Assembly (NCBI RefSeq): GCF_022201045.2
Contig: NC_068561.1
Span: 19,842,501-19,906,500 of the forward strand
Direction of reading: 5' to 3'
Source: Citrus sinensis
Lineage: Eukaryota; Streptophyta; Magnoliopsida; Sapindales; Rutaceae
DNA: 64,000 nucleotides
The first letter of the stretch is position 1, and every line of letters starts with the position of its first letter. Below the pieces are notes generated by a model. The model was not told where the DNA came from and did not search any database. It worked only from the letters and a program-made list of their open reading frames with translations. Below are positions 1 through 12,821 of this stretch, in pieces. The position numbers and the translations under genes were made by a program.

Positions 1-2154
1 TAATGCATCACCAATCCTAAACACAAAGGCAAATCCATAAGAACGTGGAACTTCAACAACACAATGTGCCAGTGGTCCAGCTTCAAAAAAACATGAAAGC
101 ACACTTATAGCATGTTCCCTAATATTCCATCCCACTAGCAGCAATTCGTTCAAGAGCGCCCCTCTCCTGCAGGACCAAATTTTAATATCTTAGCAGGAAA
201 CATCAACCAAAAAAGAAAAGAAAGAACGAGAGAACAACTTTCAACTCGTAGGATCAAAAAAATGGAGAACATAAATAAAAATACCCTGAGTAGAAAATTA
301 ACATATAGAATAATCATACCTATTCAGAATAATGGCTAGTATCGGATTATGCTCCTTACTTGGTTGACGAGGATCGGTTGAAATAAAGCACATGCTCCAT
401 ATTGTACCACTTATACTGTTTTTTTGGGCAATTCTGGAAGCAGATGTGTCCACTTCACTTTCAGAAGGATAACATATTTTCTGAAATAGTGACATACAAG
501 GGTATCAGTAACTGTACAAAATAAGCCCCTTTGGCACTGCACACAGAATGCATTGACAGAAGAAAATGTTCCACAAAAGGAATATAATACGTACTCTAAA
601 ACATATGAGCAAATATTATCAACAATATCACCTTATCAATAATATCACTTCCAGAAGACATTGAGAGGGAAAACAAACCCAATCGATCTTCATATGCACT
701 AACAGCAATGAGGCAGCCACTGAGAAAGCAAAACAGCACAGATTAGGAGAATTGGGAGGAATGTCTGATGCAAATTAAAACAAATGAAAGAGGTAAAAAA
801 TGTCAAGTTGCCGCATTTTATTTAAACAGATATGTAGAAACTATTGATGCCCTTTCTTATTGGCAAAGGAATGAGCAAGCATCCCTTTTGCAATTACAAG
901 AAATAGTTTGCATAGTGCTGTCCATCTAAAAGCTGTACTATAAAAGGGGAAGGGAGGAATAAAATAAAGCCTAGAGTCCAATTTTGGAAAGATAAGAGAA
1001 AATAAAAAGGGCAAGATAACCAAAATAAAGATTAGTTCACAGCCATGCACATATGACGCATAGCCTAAAGAACAGCCAGCCAAAAAAAAAATTGAAAAGA
1101 TTTTTTTCCTATCCTAGTGTCAAAGGTGACTTGCCTGGAATCAACCGCCAGCATTCTTCCAAGTTGATGCCTTGAGTTTCCTGGATTTGAAAGATGAACC
1201 TGTGCCACCGGGAAAAACCTACCTCAAAAGACAAAAATGAATAATTTATCACCAAAGTAAGCATCCTCAAGATTCAGTAAAACCATTCCTTATCCACAGA
1301 CAAGCTATATTAAGCAAGAAAATTCAGAAACCTGTGCATTTCATTGCAAAAAGCGAGAAATGAGAGCTTCCCCGAATCAGAAATAACAACCAGAAGGTCT
1401 TTCCCCATCAACTACAGAAGGAAAAAGTGAATCAGGGAATAAAATGGTTACAGAAGGACCAGGTAAATGTCACTATCAAAGGATAATTGCCTTTCATAAA
1501 AGGTAATTTCTTTAATCAGTACAAAGATTTAGTTAAAACTAAGTTCTCTATAACTACCTGCGAATTCTGAGCATTGAACTTTTTGTTCCAAGGTACAACA
1601 GCAAGGTCCTTAATTGTGCCAAATACAGCCTGCTCACAAACTGATTGTACAATCCCATCTTCACCAATTATTACTAACTCTATTGACGTCTCCTAAAAAA
1701 TGCCATCACCAAAATACTGTCAGACTAGTACATAATAGCAAGCGCTCAAGAATAAATAAATAAAAACCACAATGTCAAGTTGCATTTAAGTAAAAACATG
1801 CACGCAATGACAGGTTTCCATTTTCAGTTCTCCAACAATGAAGCTCCAGCAGCTGCTTGATTCTACTTTTAGTAACATTTCAAAGTGACAATTTTCAATC
1901 AACTTTCACCAGAACGCGATTAAGTTTCAATACACGCAATACGTGAGAAAACTGAAATCGAGGACCTTGCCGAATACGACGTCGTTGGAGGTCGGAGAGC
2001 GGAGATGCCCGTGGGCGACCTGAAGAACGACGCTTCCTTTAAGAACGCATTTGGCAAGGTAATGAATGTTCCGAGGAGGCGACGCGGGGGCCGACGATGA
2101 AGACGGTGACGATCGCGACTTCGCCGTCGAGCACACTTCCTCCGAAACCGCCAT
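1..2154 (-). CDS. CPSF-A / DDB1-like beta-propeller protein, 5' part
   Basis: Seven coding exons read on the minus strand: 2154-1966, 1692-1558, 1411-1332, 1218-1135, 719-632, 480-320 and 166 to the left edge. The protein starts MAVSEEVCSTAKSR and continues with YLAKCVLKGSVVLQVAHGH, ELVIIGEDGIVQSVCEQ, GKDLLVVISDSGKLSFL and LGRMLAVDSSGCLIAVSAYE. These match the N-terminal propeller of the CPSF-A family, closest in my memory to Arabidopsis At3g11960. Relatives act as WD-propeller scaffolds in mRNA 3' processing, U2 snRNP (SF3b130) or CUL4 ligases; the exact role of this member is not shown here. The reading frame continues across every exon join. The fourth intron starts with GC instead of GT. 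The ATG at 2154 fits the family N-terminus; an in-frame GTG just upstream is not needed. The 3' part lies outside the window. Confidence 0.88.
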
Positions 2155-3186
2155 CACGATTGATGTTTTCTTGTTATCGTGATGAAGAAGCTAGGGCTTA
2201 TCGGTTTGTTCGTTCCTTTGTACTATATCAAAGGAAATGGAAGCTTTTAGGGCACTGGATTATTCATGGCGAATTGAACTGAATGAACATCGTAGGTGAA
2301 TCCAGTTGAGAGGGGGCGCTGCGTATGAAACTGCAACTCCTGTATTATTGCAAATGTCCTTTTCATTTCTTTGTTGTTATTAGTGATCAGTGAATAGAAT
2401 GACGAATTTTTAACCATTTTGGTAATTTATGATAAGTTTGGGGCTTGAAAAGACTCTGGCTTCTGACTTTCTGCTATCCTTTCATGGGAAAGTCCTTTAT
2501 GCCTTATCCTAGGGGGTGACAATGACATGTTTCTAAAATTATTAGTAGAAATTTGTAGTTAATTTACTTGGTAAGGTTAGTTAAGGCTTAAAAATGGTAC
2601 TACAAATTTGTTGTAACGTTTAGGAATGCAAAATCTTGTGTAAACTGCTGATTTGCCATCAAAATATTGATTGATTGAATTTCACCTGTACCTAGATTCA
2701 TTTATTATATTAAATTTTACATTTTATCTAACTAATAATGTATAAACAGCCAGTTTCCATTCTCACTAAGCATTCAATTCATAACTAGAAATTAATAATG
2801 TCGGGACTCCGTAATATTTCACTACATTCATATGATAGAATTGATTGGAGTGAATATGCGAACAATCATAAGCAAAAATGTTATGAAACGCTCAGGTTAC
2901 AACTATATATAGTATTAAAGAACGATGATCTGGTCAAATTTATGTTTGATAATTAAACATGCTAATACTATTAGATAATATATCAGTACCATTCTTCCAA
3001 GACAAACTGCTAATGCACAGAATGTAATTTTTCACAATTGAAGCTGCCTACAATATATGAAGACTCCCCGATTGCAAAACTGTACTTGTTATCAATATTC
3101 ACTACCTCCAGACATTAGATAACAGAAACTTCTAGCAATCTTGCCAGTAGAATCTCCCGTCAGTATAGATACAGTTCTCAAATGCT
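2155..3186. other. Spacer between the CPSF-A-like gene and MED7
   Basis: This stretch of about 1 kb should hold the promoter and 5' leader of the CPSF-A-like gene near 2155-2330 and the 3' UTR of MED7 near 3187. It is AT-rich. I see no open frame with family resemblance and no repeat with clear ends. Confidence 0.6.
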
Positions 3187-6100
3187 CTACTGTCCCTCTA
3201 AGGTTCCAAGGGACTCCTTGAGACGTCGTTGTGCTTCTTCTCTCCGCCTGGAAAAGCAATGGAAACAACTTTCAGAGAAAAATTATGGAACATTTAAGTT
3301 CAAATAATTTTCAAATTCTATCAGCTGTTACAGTCCCTACACAAAGATCACTTCTGCCTTGTAATAGCTTCAAAATACCACTGCTCGTAATAATATCAAC
3401 TCCATTTGCATGACACATAAAAAAGGAAGGAACTTATAATCATGGCACTGTGTTGTCATAACTGAGTTATTTGTGATAAATGATTAATGTGGTACATATT
3501 CAGCATAGACCACGATGCTCAATTGATCAGCCAGTTTGTGATGCTGACAATACATACTCACCATACAGCTCCTCAAATTTCATAATGATGCTACCCCCTT
3601 AACCCAAACTAAGCCAACATCAAAATTTTACCCAAATATGAATCAATTTTACACTATTTATGAGAATAGGTAAAGTTTTCAAGCACATCAAACATGGCCC
3701 AAAAGTTGTAACAAATATACCCTTTGAGACTATTATTTCAGAACGAGAAATTACTGCAAAACCAATGCTCCTAGACACCAAATCTCAACCCAAGGGTTAT
3801 GATGAAGTGAAGTGGTAGACCAATCAAGTGTTCGAATCCGACCCACACCAGGGTTGGGCAAGGATAGAGAAACAAGCCAGTAGACAAATATCATACACTA
3901 GTCAGAAAGCACATTGTTATTTGTTTGGCATTAACCTATAACCTATCACACAGCATGTGAAATGAGATCATCAACAATTCACCGTTATCACAATAATAAT
4001 AGGGCTATTCAAACCCTCAAATAATCCTACTGTAACTTGTATAAAAGGACTGAATCACACCTCTGAATTCTCAAAAAAGTTTCATTTTCAAGCAGCTTGT
4101 AAGTATTTCACTAAGGTTTGAATAAATCATACCTCTTTATATCCTCCACAGCTTGTTTACGGCGCTGTATCTGAAGCTCTAGGATATGTATTAATGTTGC
4201 TCTAGCCTGGAGTGCAAAAGATGCAACACACGGAATGTGAGCGGGTGGTTTCTCAAACATGAACCAAGAAAAAGATCTTGTTCACATAACAATATTCTAC
4301 CTGATGAGGACGTAATGAATTGAGAAGATGATGCAAGTTCTTGAATATAAGAGATATGTCTTCCACTCTCCTGGCATATTGAGATGGTCTCTCAACAAGG
4401 ACATCAGAAAGTTCCAATATGTGCAGCTGCAATTCTCTGTTCAGTGACCTCAATTCTTTCTTGAAATCTACACAAAGTAGCAGTAAGAATTTCATTGCCA
4501 AAATCATTTTAGCAGCAAAAATATGATGCATGTATAAAAACTTGTGAATGCTTAATGTCCCTCTACAATCACTTTATAACACTTTGGTAAATATAAGTGA
4601 ATAAGAAGAAGAATCTCCTGCCACCTTCCTAAACAATCACTTTCTAAAACTTATGAATGCTCAACGTCCCTAAACAATCAATTTATAATGCTTGGTAAAG
4701 ATAAGTGAATAAGATTTGAAGACAACTAAGCAATGTGATCAAGGTGACAATCATAATAACTGCCTTGAGATATCCCATAAAACTTAGTACTACGGCAATC
4801 CCAATAAAACAAAAAGGGACTACTGGTTTCCTAACTCTTTGGATATGTATACCTGAACAGTTGTATATACATTCTCCAAAGAGTTGTTACCAATTCTTAC
4901 AGACTACAGGATTGCAGCCATTTTCTAAAACCTTTTTAGGGACTTATCACCCCGCACAGGATATGTAAGTGAGCAGATACTTTCTCAGTGATGATGTCCT
5001 CATTTCTCAATCAAACTCTCAATTCATCGTTTGGACAAAACTCTATAAATGAAGCAGCACAATTACAACAGCATCAGTCGAACAAAGTCTGAACTCTTGC
5101 AATCTTTCCTCCAGAGAATATATTAAAAAGAATCCATTTATAGCCTTCCACTGACACTGATATTTAAATATTAAAGTCACAAACTAAAAGATCATACCCA
5201 GCACCCTGCCTTGGAAAAGAAAAAAAAAAATTTCCCGTGTAAATAGGTTACAAGTTAGCATACGCCATGTGACAAATTTCAACTCCCAGTTCAAAGTCCT
5301 GATTAGAGATAGAGAGTGTCAATAGGCAGATGACAGCCATGATGTCAAATGAAGGTAAAAGGTGCCTAATTTTGATAGCAAAAGTCCATCCTAACCAAGA
5401 ACTGTACCCCAATCATGAACAAGAAGAAGAACTTGAAGCAAAACTTTGGTCCAAACAAATTACTTTCTGATATAAGAAGCGGATGAGGGGCTTCCCGAAT
5501 GGATCAATCATCAGCTAACAAAATGATGGGAAGTGACTATCTATCATAAGAGATCAGGCTACCACGACTAGAACAAATAGAATAAAAAATTCATGAGAAA
5601 GATCCATAGCCCTCAACAAGTAACTCCTTTCCGTAACCTATCAAAGAATTGCAAGCCTAGGGCATCTTTGGGACTGAGGTGCTGCAGCTATTAATGCACA
5701 GCTGCTATGGAATAAATAACTAACTCTCTAGTATAAGCAGCGTGGTCATTGAATAATAGGTACCAAATAAAAATGAGTGCTTTACCAAACACTTTAGCTC
5801 CTTTGGTTTCAAAATTGAGCAGAATCGAGACCATAAAAACATACCCTAATCAGTGATGACTGACATCAAATTGAATCGTGTTATCAAATAAATCTAATCC
5901 CAATTAGTTAATTATGAACAATACCCAGATTGGAGAACTAACTATTGTCAAACAATAGCAAAAATACTAACAAGAGAAAGCAAAATCTAATCAACATACC
6001 AATATTTGGTCCTTTTGGGTAAAGCTGACGCACTCCTTGCTCTTCTAAGCTCGGCAGCACGTCATCAGTCTACAAATAAAGAAAATTAACGAAAATTTGG

Positions 6101-6288
6101 ACTTACAGCACTTTCGAACATTCTCAATTCGTGTAAGAAAAATGACATCTTACAGTGTAGTTTCCACCGAAGCAAATGTAGGTCCCTTCAATTGGCGGAG
6201 GAGGCTCCGGAGCGGAATTAGGGTTTTGAAGGTATTCTTTGTAGAGTCTGTAATAGGGAGGCGGTGGTGGATATGCAGCTGTCGCCAT
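3187..6288 (-). CDS. MED7: Mediator complex subunit 7 (MED7)
   Basis: Five exons on the minus strand, 6288-6154, 6069-6000, 4467-4301, 4206-4133 and 3247-3187, give 168 residues, the usual plant MED7 length. The N-terminus is proline-rich (MATAAYPPPPPYYRLYKEY). It is followed by TYICFGGNYT, then LPSLEEQGVRQLYPKGPNI, then the conserved helical core (FKKELRSLNRELQLHILEL, VERPSQYARRVEDI, LIFKNLHHLLNSLRPHQ) and the C-terminal helix (LIHILELQIQRRKQAVEDI, then RRREEAQRRLKESLGTLEGQ). MED7 pairs with MED21 in the middle module of Mediator and helps couple activators to RNA polymerase II in the nucleus. All introns are GT-AG. The third intron (4300-4207) is short; the second (5999-4468, about 1.5 kb) is the longest. 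Intron 4 holds a SINE-like sequence. Confidence 0.95.
3795..3900 (+). repeat. tRNA-derived SINE-like fragment in MED7 intron 4
   Basis: A strong polymerase III B-box (GTTCGAATCC at 3830-3839) follows, about 30 bases downstream, an A-box-like stretch (GATGAAGTGAAGTGGTAGAC). That spacing is typical of tRNA-derived SINE heads. The sequence does not fold into a full tRNA cloverleaf, so I do not call a tRNA gene. It lies on the strand opposite to MED7. The 3' end and duplications are not clear. Confidence 0.45.
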
Positions 6289-6317
6289 TGCTATCACTCT
6301 CCTCTAATCAAAACCTA

Positions 6318-6326
6318 AAACCCTAA
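6318..6326 (+). promoter_or_regulatory. Telo-box upstream of MED7
   Basis: AAACCCTAA lies about 30 bases upstream of the MED7 start codon. Telo-boxes are common in promoters of plant translation and growth genes. That this copy is active is inference from position. Confidence 0.4.
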
Positions 6327-7424
6327 AATAGTTCAAATTCAAGACAGTAGATCAAATTAATGGACAATTTTGGAACTTGGCAGTTACGAGTTTTGCTCTT
6401 TCTTTAATATTTTGATTGGTCGCCGAGAAAACACCAGAAACGGAACGACAGAGCTTTCCACGGAATTTTATTAGGTAATGTAAAATAACATCTGGTACTT
6501 TCATGTTATTAAACATTACAAATAATGACACAGTTTGTCGTAATTTTCATATGGCCACCTCGAGATTTATTTCATAGGTCTTGTTAGTATAACTTATATC
6601 AAATTAAAAAAATACTCTTCATCGCTTATTCTATATAATAGATTTTTTGCTCCATACTTGTTAATTTATTATATTTCTAATCATCAAATCAGTTGCATTA
6701 TTGTCTCTATTGAAATTAGTATCGAAATGGTTGGTGATGCATTAATCTTAAACATGCTCTTATTTTATGTGTCTATATATTTTTAATTCATATCTATGGT
6801 TTGATGACAAGCTGACACATGATTCTGATCCAATGTATTTTGAACCTACTATGCTAACCGCGGTTAACTTTATTTTAAATTGAAATTTTGATTTTGTCAT
6901 CTCCTTTGTATCGAGAATCTATTTCATAACCATTAGGCTTTAATTTAATGGAAGAACACTTTCTTTCACTCAAAAACCAGTGAAACTAATCATGAGAGTT
7001 TAAATTCCTTACATAATCTCTTTTACAAAATGTGAGTAGGTGTTTCATAATTAAGTGAAGGCATTCTTCTTACTTACGAAATGTAAGTGCAGCAACTGTC
7101 CTTCAAATATTAGCAAAGATAAAATATAGACAGTATTATATAAGATTTAATATAAACCAATTTTAATAATTGTCTGATGGTAAATATCAGTAATAATCTT
7201 ATATAATATCAGTTGTAATATGAGTAATGGTCTCATGTAATTAAAAAAAAAATTCTTTTTCATAGAAATAAAAAAAATTGTCCTTATATTGGAAATAATC
7301 TTATGGTAAAATAAATCAAAACACAAACTACCTTATTTAAAAGATATCATACACATAACATAGTATAGTCAAATGACCAAAAAATGGACAAAATCTGATC
7401 ATTTGACTGTATACGATACCCTAA
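6327..7424. other. AT-rich spacer
   Basis: The MED7 promoter must lie at the left end. The rest is strongly AT-rich with scattered short homopolymers. I see no gene, RNA or repeat with readable ends. Confidence 0.5.
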
Positions 7425-7762
7425 GGTTTTGTTTGATAAAACTTTTCAAGTATAACTTATTAAGTAGGACTTTTATTTGTAAAGTTTTTATAAATAGAGT
7501 TTTTAATAAAAAAAAATTAGTTGTTTGATTGTCAATGAGAACTTTTAATAAAAATTATAAAATTACTTTAGTAGGTAAGTTTTTTAAAACTATGTTATGA
7601 AAAGAACAAAATAAGTAAATGATATTTTAGATATTTTAACATTTAAAAAAATTCAACCTCTAATCCTAAAAACTCAAAGTTTGAGCTTTTACTAATCGAG
7701 GCAAAATAGTTTATTTTAATCTTTAAAAGCTCTACTAAAAAACAAAAAACCAATAACAAAAT
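7425..7762. repeat. Left part of an old MITE interrupted by the copia element
   Basis: The left border GGTTTTGTTTGATAAAAC and inner motifs (CTCTACTAAAAAAC, CTTATAAG) resemble the better preserved element at 35108-35931. Its continuation lies on the other side of the retrotransposon at about 12822-12905 (AAAATTTTATAATAGCTTATAAG). The copia element therefore landed inside a pre-existing hAT-like MITE. Outer borders are approximate. Confidence 0.45.
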
Positions 7763-8216
7763 TGTTGAGTTTGAACACAAACAGAAGCCAAAAGAAACTC
7801 CACGAATGAAGCAAAGATCCAAGAACTCACTCACAAGATCAGAAACCTGATCTTGAACACTAACACCAGACACAACAATTCAAAGGGAAAAACTAGCACT
7901 CTTTTATTACTCAAAATGATTACAAATCTGTCAAGTTTCGTAGAAGAGATTACAAGATTTACAAGGACACCAGAATCACTCAAATTGGATGAAAAATGAA
8001 AGAGAAATGTGAACCATATCAGATGCCACAAGTCAGCTCTGTTTATAAAGTATTTTTCTGAGAATTCCCAGAGACTGCTAACAAACATAACGAACTTTAA
8101 ACACGTCAGCAACGAGTTTGCACATTGGTCCTCAAACTTAAGTCAATCTGCACGAAAGCCACAGAAGTCTTAACTCTTAGCATTTAACCCCCTAAAACAG
8201 AAACTGATTCTTCACA
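7763..8216 (-). repeat. 3' LTR of the copia element
   Basis: 454 bp, starting TGTTGAG and ending TTCACA on the plus strand. It matches the LTR at 12368-12821 except for four substitutions. It lies downstream of pol in the element's own orientation. Confidence 0.95.
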
Positions 8217-8228
8217 ATCTCCACCTTG
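8217..8228 (-). other. Polypurine tract of the copia element
   Basis: On the minus strand CAAGGTGGAGAT directly precedes the TGTGAAG end of the 3' LTR. This is the expected place and composition for the primer of plus-strand DNA synthesis. Confidence 0.8.
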
Positions 8229-8318
8229 CAGACTTGATTCAGTTTGACTCTTAACCATAAAAGTTGCTTCAAAAAACCTCTTTAAGCACACAACTTATCT
8301 CTTGATTACACAAAGTAA

Positions 8319-11300
8319 TCACTGTAAATTAGCTATGATTCCCATCAAGTTTACACAAAACTTGAACTTAGCAGTGGGAACTACTTTTGTAAGAGCATCA
8401 GCAGGATTTATATCAGTGTGTATTTTGTTCACTGACACAGCACCTTTAGATACTTCATCTCTAATGAAATGGAGTCTCACATCAATGTGCTTAGTCCTTT
8501 CGTGATAGATTTGATTTTTAATAAGGTGGATGGCACTTTGATTGTCACAGAAAATGGTGAAAGTTTTCTGTTTTAACCAAAGCTCATCCAAAATCCCACC
8601 AAGCCACTTTCCCTCTTTTACTGCCTCTGTTGCAGCAACAAACTCAGCCTCTGTAGAAGACAAGGTGACCACAGATTGAAGAGTTGCTTTCCAGCTGATC
8701 AGACAGCCATTCACCATGAACAAGTAGCCTGAGATTGATTTCCTCCCATCCAAATCCCCTGCAAAATCTGAGTCTACATATCCCACTATACTTTTCTCAT
8801 CCTGCTTTGACCTTCCATATAGCAGACCATGATCTGGAGTACCTCTAAGGTATCTCATAATCCACTTAACAGCATCCCAGTGCTCCTTTCCAGGATCACT
8901 CATGAATCTGCTAACAAGACTAACAGCATAAGCAATATCAGCCCTAGTACACACCATTGCATACATGAGGCTCCCAACTGCCTGAGCATATGGAACTTCA
9001 CTCATCAAAGACTTATCTTGATCTGTAACAGGAGCTTGCATTTTTGAAAGTTTGAACTGAGATCCAAGTGGTGTCTGAACAGACTTTGCATCCAACATAT
9101 CAAATCTGTCAAGAACCTTTAGGATGTACCTCTCTTGACTGACAAATATAGTTCCAGCAGCTCTATTCCTTATAATATCCATCCCAAGGATCCTCTTAGC
9201 ACATCCAAGATCCTTTATTTCAAATTCTGCATTCAACAGGTCTTTGAGCTTCTTGATCTCACTTCTATCTTTGCTAGCAAGTAGCATATCATCCACATAC
9301 AGCAGAAGATAAACAGCTCCACCTGAATTTGAGCTTCCAGAGTACACACAGTTATCATATTTGCTTTTGAGATAGCCCTTGGAGATCATGAACTCATCAA
9401 ATCTCTTGTACCATTGTCTTGGAGACTGCTTTAGTCCATAGAGAGATTTGTTTAAATGACAAACATGATCTTCTTTTCCTTTGATTTCAAAGCCCTCTGG
9501 TTGTGTCATCAAAATTTCTTCCTCAAGCTTCCCATGTAGAAAAGCTGTCTTCACATCCATCTGATCAAGCTCCATATCAGTTAGAGCTACCATTGACAGT
9601 AGCATCCTTATGGAGCTATGTTTAACCACAGGAGAAAAAACCTCAGTGAAATCCACACCTTCCTTTTGTGTGAAACCTCTAGCAACTAATCTAGCCTTGA
9701 ATCTTGAAGCTCCAGCTCCTGGAATTCCCTCTTTTCTTTTAAAAATCCATTTACAGCTTACCAACCTTCTGTTGCCTGGATCTTGAACAAGAGTCCAAGT
9801 CTTGTTTTTGTTTAAGGAATCCATTTCTTCTTCCATAGCTTTGATCCAGTTGCTACTGTCACTACCTTTCACAGCTTCTCTGTAGCTTGCTGGTTCTTCA
9901 ATAGCTATTTCTTCTGCACTGTTAAGTGCATAAGCTATCATCCCAGCATATGCATATCTGGAAGGTGGTTTTGTCTCCCTTCTAGCTCTGTCCCTTGCTA
10001 GCTGATAGTCTTGTAGCTCAGTCACTGGAGTTCTTAAATCATCCACTTCAGACCTTTCTTGAAGATCTTCTGGAGCACCCATATCTTGACCCTCTCTGTC
10101 ACTGCTACTGGATGACTCCACCTCAATTCTGGAATCCTTCCTTATTGCAGCTTCTTTCATTGATTCATCAGTATAAGGGCTGAAGTCAAAGACAGCAGAG
10201 TCATTGTCCTCCAGCATAGATTCCTCATTAAATGTAACATCTCTGCTGATGATGCATTTATGAGTGGCACCACACCATACCTTATACCCTTTCACCCCCT
10301 CAGGATATCCCACAAACACCCCCTTCAGAGCCCTTGAATCCAGCTTTCCTTGTTTTACATGCACATAGGCTGTACATCCAAAAATTCTCAGATGTTTGTA
10401 GTCTGCAGATACACCAGTCCAAATTTCTTCAGGAGTTTTGAACTTGAGAGCTGCAGAGGGACTTCTATTAACCAAGTAACAAGCTGTAGTTACAGCTTAA
10501 GCCCAGAAGCTTCTTGGTAACTTGGAGTTTATGAGGAGGCATCTAGTCTTATCAATGAGGGTTCTGTTCATCCTCTCAGCTAATCCATTTTGCTGAGGGG
10601 TGAACCTAACAGTCTTGTGTCTGGTGATTCCATGCTTCTGACAATACTCATCAAACTCTTTATTACAAAATTCCAGTCCATTGTCAGTCCTTAGTGCTTT
10701 CAGCTTCACCCCTGACTGATTTTCAACCAGAGCTCTCCATATCTTGAATTTCTCAAAAGCTTGATCTTTAGTCTTGAGAATGTATAACCAGACCTTTCTT
10801 GAGGAGTCATCTATGAATGTTACAAAGTATCTACCACCACTCAGAGATGGCACTTGAGCAGGCCCCCAAAGATCAGAGTGTGCATAATCCAATACAGCTT
10901 TGGATTTATGCAATCCCCTTTCAAACTTCATTCTGTGAGCCTTCCCAAAAATGCAATTCTCACAGAACTTCAGCTCTTCAACTTTATCTCCACACAACAG
11001 CCCCCTTTTGCTTAGTTCTTGTAAGCTTTTGGCACTCATATGTCCAAGCCTTAGATGCCACATCTTGGCTTTATCTACATCAGAACTAGCATGCAATGCA
11101 GACAGCACAGGTACTGATGACCCTTCCAACACATACAGTCCATTATTCTTGACTCCCTTCATTACTATACTGGAGTTTTTCATTACCTTTAAGCCCCCAT
11201 GGTCAGACTTAAAGACATAGCCTGAGCTATCTAACATGCCTAAGGATATCAGATTCTTCTTTAATCCTGGTACATGCCTAACATGTTCTAAGGTTCTTGT

Positions 11301-12335
11301 CATTCCATCATACATTCTGATTTTGACAGAACCTATACCCATAATTTTACAAGCATTGTGGTTTCCCATTAAGACTCTACCTCCACCTATAGTTTCATAC
11401 TCATGAAAGAGGGTTTTATCAGGACTCATATGGAAAGAACAACCAGAGTCTAGAACCCACTGACCTTCAATCTTTCCATTTGATGCCACCAGTAAGTCTG
11501 CACTTTGATAACCTCCATCAGATGATTCATCAGATGCTACAGCAGTATCTCCTGATTTTTCTTTGCTGTCTCTCTTCTTCTCAGCACAGTCTCTGATGTA
11601 ATGGCCTGTCTTTTTACAGTAGAAACATTTTCTTCTTTTCATTTTTTCTTTCTCAGACTCATCTTCTTTCTTAAACTGATTCTTGTTCTTCTTTTTCTTC
11701 TTATCTTTCTTCTTCTCAGCTTTTGCCATCAACCCTTCACCTGGGTTTTGATCCAAATCTCCAGAGTGCCTTTGTATTTCTTTTAAACACAAGGAGGCCT
11801 TCACATCTTCTAGTGTGAGAGTTGTCCTCCCATATAGCATGGTATCTACAAAACCCTCATAGGATTTTGGCAGTGAACTCAGCAAGAAGAAGGCTTTGTC
11901 TTCATCACCTATCTTGATGCTTTCTACTCCTTCAAGATCAAGAATGATCTTGTTAAACACATCAATATGCTCCTGTATTGACACACCTTCCTTCATAAAG
12001 AATGTATACAGCCTTTTCTTTAAGAAGAGCCTGTGAGCAAGTGATTTTTTCATGCATAGAGCCTCCACTTTGTTCCAGATACCCAGAGCTGTTTTCTCCT
12101 CTGAGATTTCTCTCAAGATTGAGTCACTTAGACTCAAGATCAGGGTACTGTGGGCTCTATTGTGGATCTGCTTCATCTTTTCATCAGATCTTGAACTTCC
12201 AGCTGTTTCTGGATCTTCTTCTTCCAAAGCTGGCTCCAGTCCTTGATGAACAAGAAGTGCTCTCATTTTCATCTTCCAAAGTGAGAAATCACCACCAATG
12301 GTGAATTTCTCAATCTCGGGTTTTGGAAGTGACAT
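8319..12335 (-). pseudogene. copia gag-pol polyprotein with one nonsense codon
   Basis: The frame runs from the ATG at 12335 (MSLPKPEIEKF) to the stop at 8319, interrupted once by TAA at 10499-10497 just after the integrase motif LPRSFWA. The two halves are in the same frame. In order I see the gag UBN2-like region, a zinc knuckle (CFYCKKTGHYIRDC), the protease DSG motif (VLDSGCSFHMS), the HHCC GAG-pre-integrase (LRLGHMS, CENCIFGKAHR), the integrase core (HSDLWGP, RTDNGLEF, NGLAERMNRT), reverse transcriptase (YVDDMLLAS) and RNase H (SSTEAEFVAATEA, CDNQSAIHL, HERTKHIDVRLHFIRDEV). No frameshift was seen. An earlier in-frame ATG at 12419 lies within the LTR and is unlikely to be used. The copy is probably non-autonomous unless the stop is read through. 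Confidence 0.93.
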
Positions 12336-12351
12336 TGTTGTGATCCCCCTA

Positions 12352-12365
12352 GGGCTCTGATACCA
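12352..12365 (-). other. Primer-binding site of the copia element
   Basis: TGGTATCAGAGCC on the minus strand begins two bases after the 5' LTR end. It is the standard complement to the 3' end of plant initiator tRNA-Met used by copia elements. Confidence 0.92.
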
Positions 12366-12367
12366 CC

Positions 12368-12821
12368 TGTTGAGTTTGAACACAAACAGAAGCCAAAAGA
12401 AACTCCACGAATGAAGCAAAGATCCAAGAACTCACTCACAAGATCAGAAACCTGATCTTGAACACCAACACCAGACACAACAATTCAAAGGGAAAAACTA
12501 GCACTCTTTTATTACTCAAAATGATTACAAATCTGTCAAGTTTCGTAGAAGAGATTACAAGCTTTACAAGGACACCAGAATCACTCAAATTGGATGAAAA
12601 ATGAAAGAGAAATGTGAACCATATCAGATGCCACAAGTCAGCTCTGTTTATAAAGCATTTTTCTGAGAATTCCCAGAGACTGCTAACAAACATAACGAAC
12701 TTTAAACACGTCAGCAACGAGTTTGCACATTGGTCCTCAAACTTAAGTCAATCTGCACGAAAGCCACAGAAGTCTTAACTCTTAGCATTTAACCCCCTAA
12801 AACAGAAACTGATTCTTTACA
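12368..12821 (-). repeat. 5' LTR of the copia element
   Basis: 454 bp, ending TTTACA where the partner has TTCACA. It holds the transcription start signals of the element, which runs leftward. The other three substitutions lie in its interior. Confidence 0.95.

Larger units (their letters stand above)
7763..12821 (-). mobile_element. Ty1/copia LTR retrotransposon, nearly intact
   Basis: The element is 5,059 bp and reads on the minus strand. Two 454-bp LTRs (TG...CA ends) differ at only four positions that I can count, about 0.9 percent, so insertion was recent. Beside the right LTR is a primer-binding site complementary to initiator tRNA-Met (TGGTATCAGAGC on the minus strand), and beside the left LTR a purine-rich tract (AAGGTGGAGAT). 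One gag-pol frame fills the interior, in the order protease, integrase, reverse transcriptase and RNase H, which defines copia. One in-frame stop breaks it. The flanking 5-mers (AAAAT left, AAAAA right) match at only four of five positions, and AAAAT is found two bases further out on the right, so the duplication is imperfect or blurred by the A tract. Confidence 0.96.

Noticed and set aside
3795-3870. Possible tRNA gene
   Set aside because: A good B-box is present but the arms do not form a cloverleaf; a SINE-like remnant fits better.
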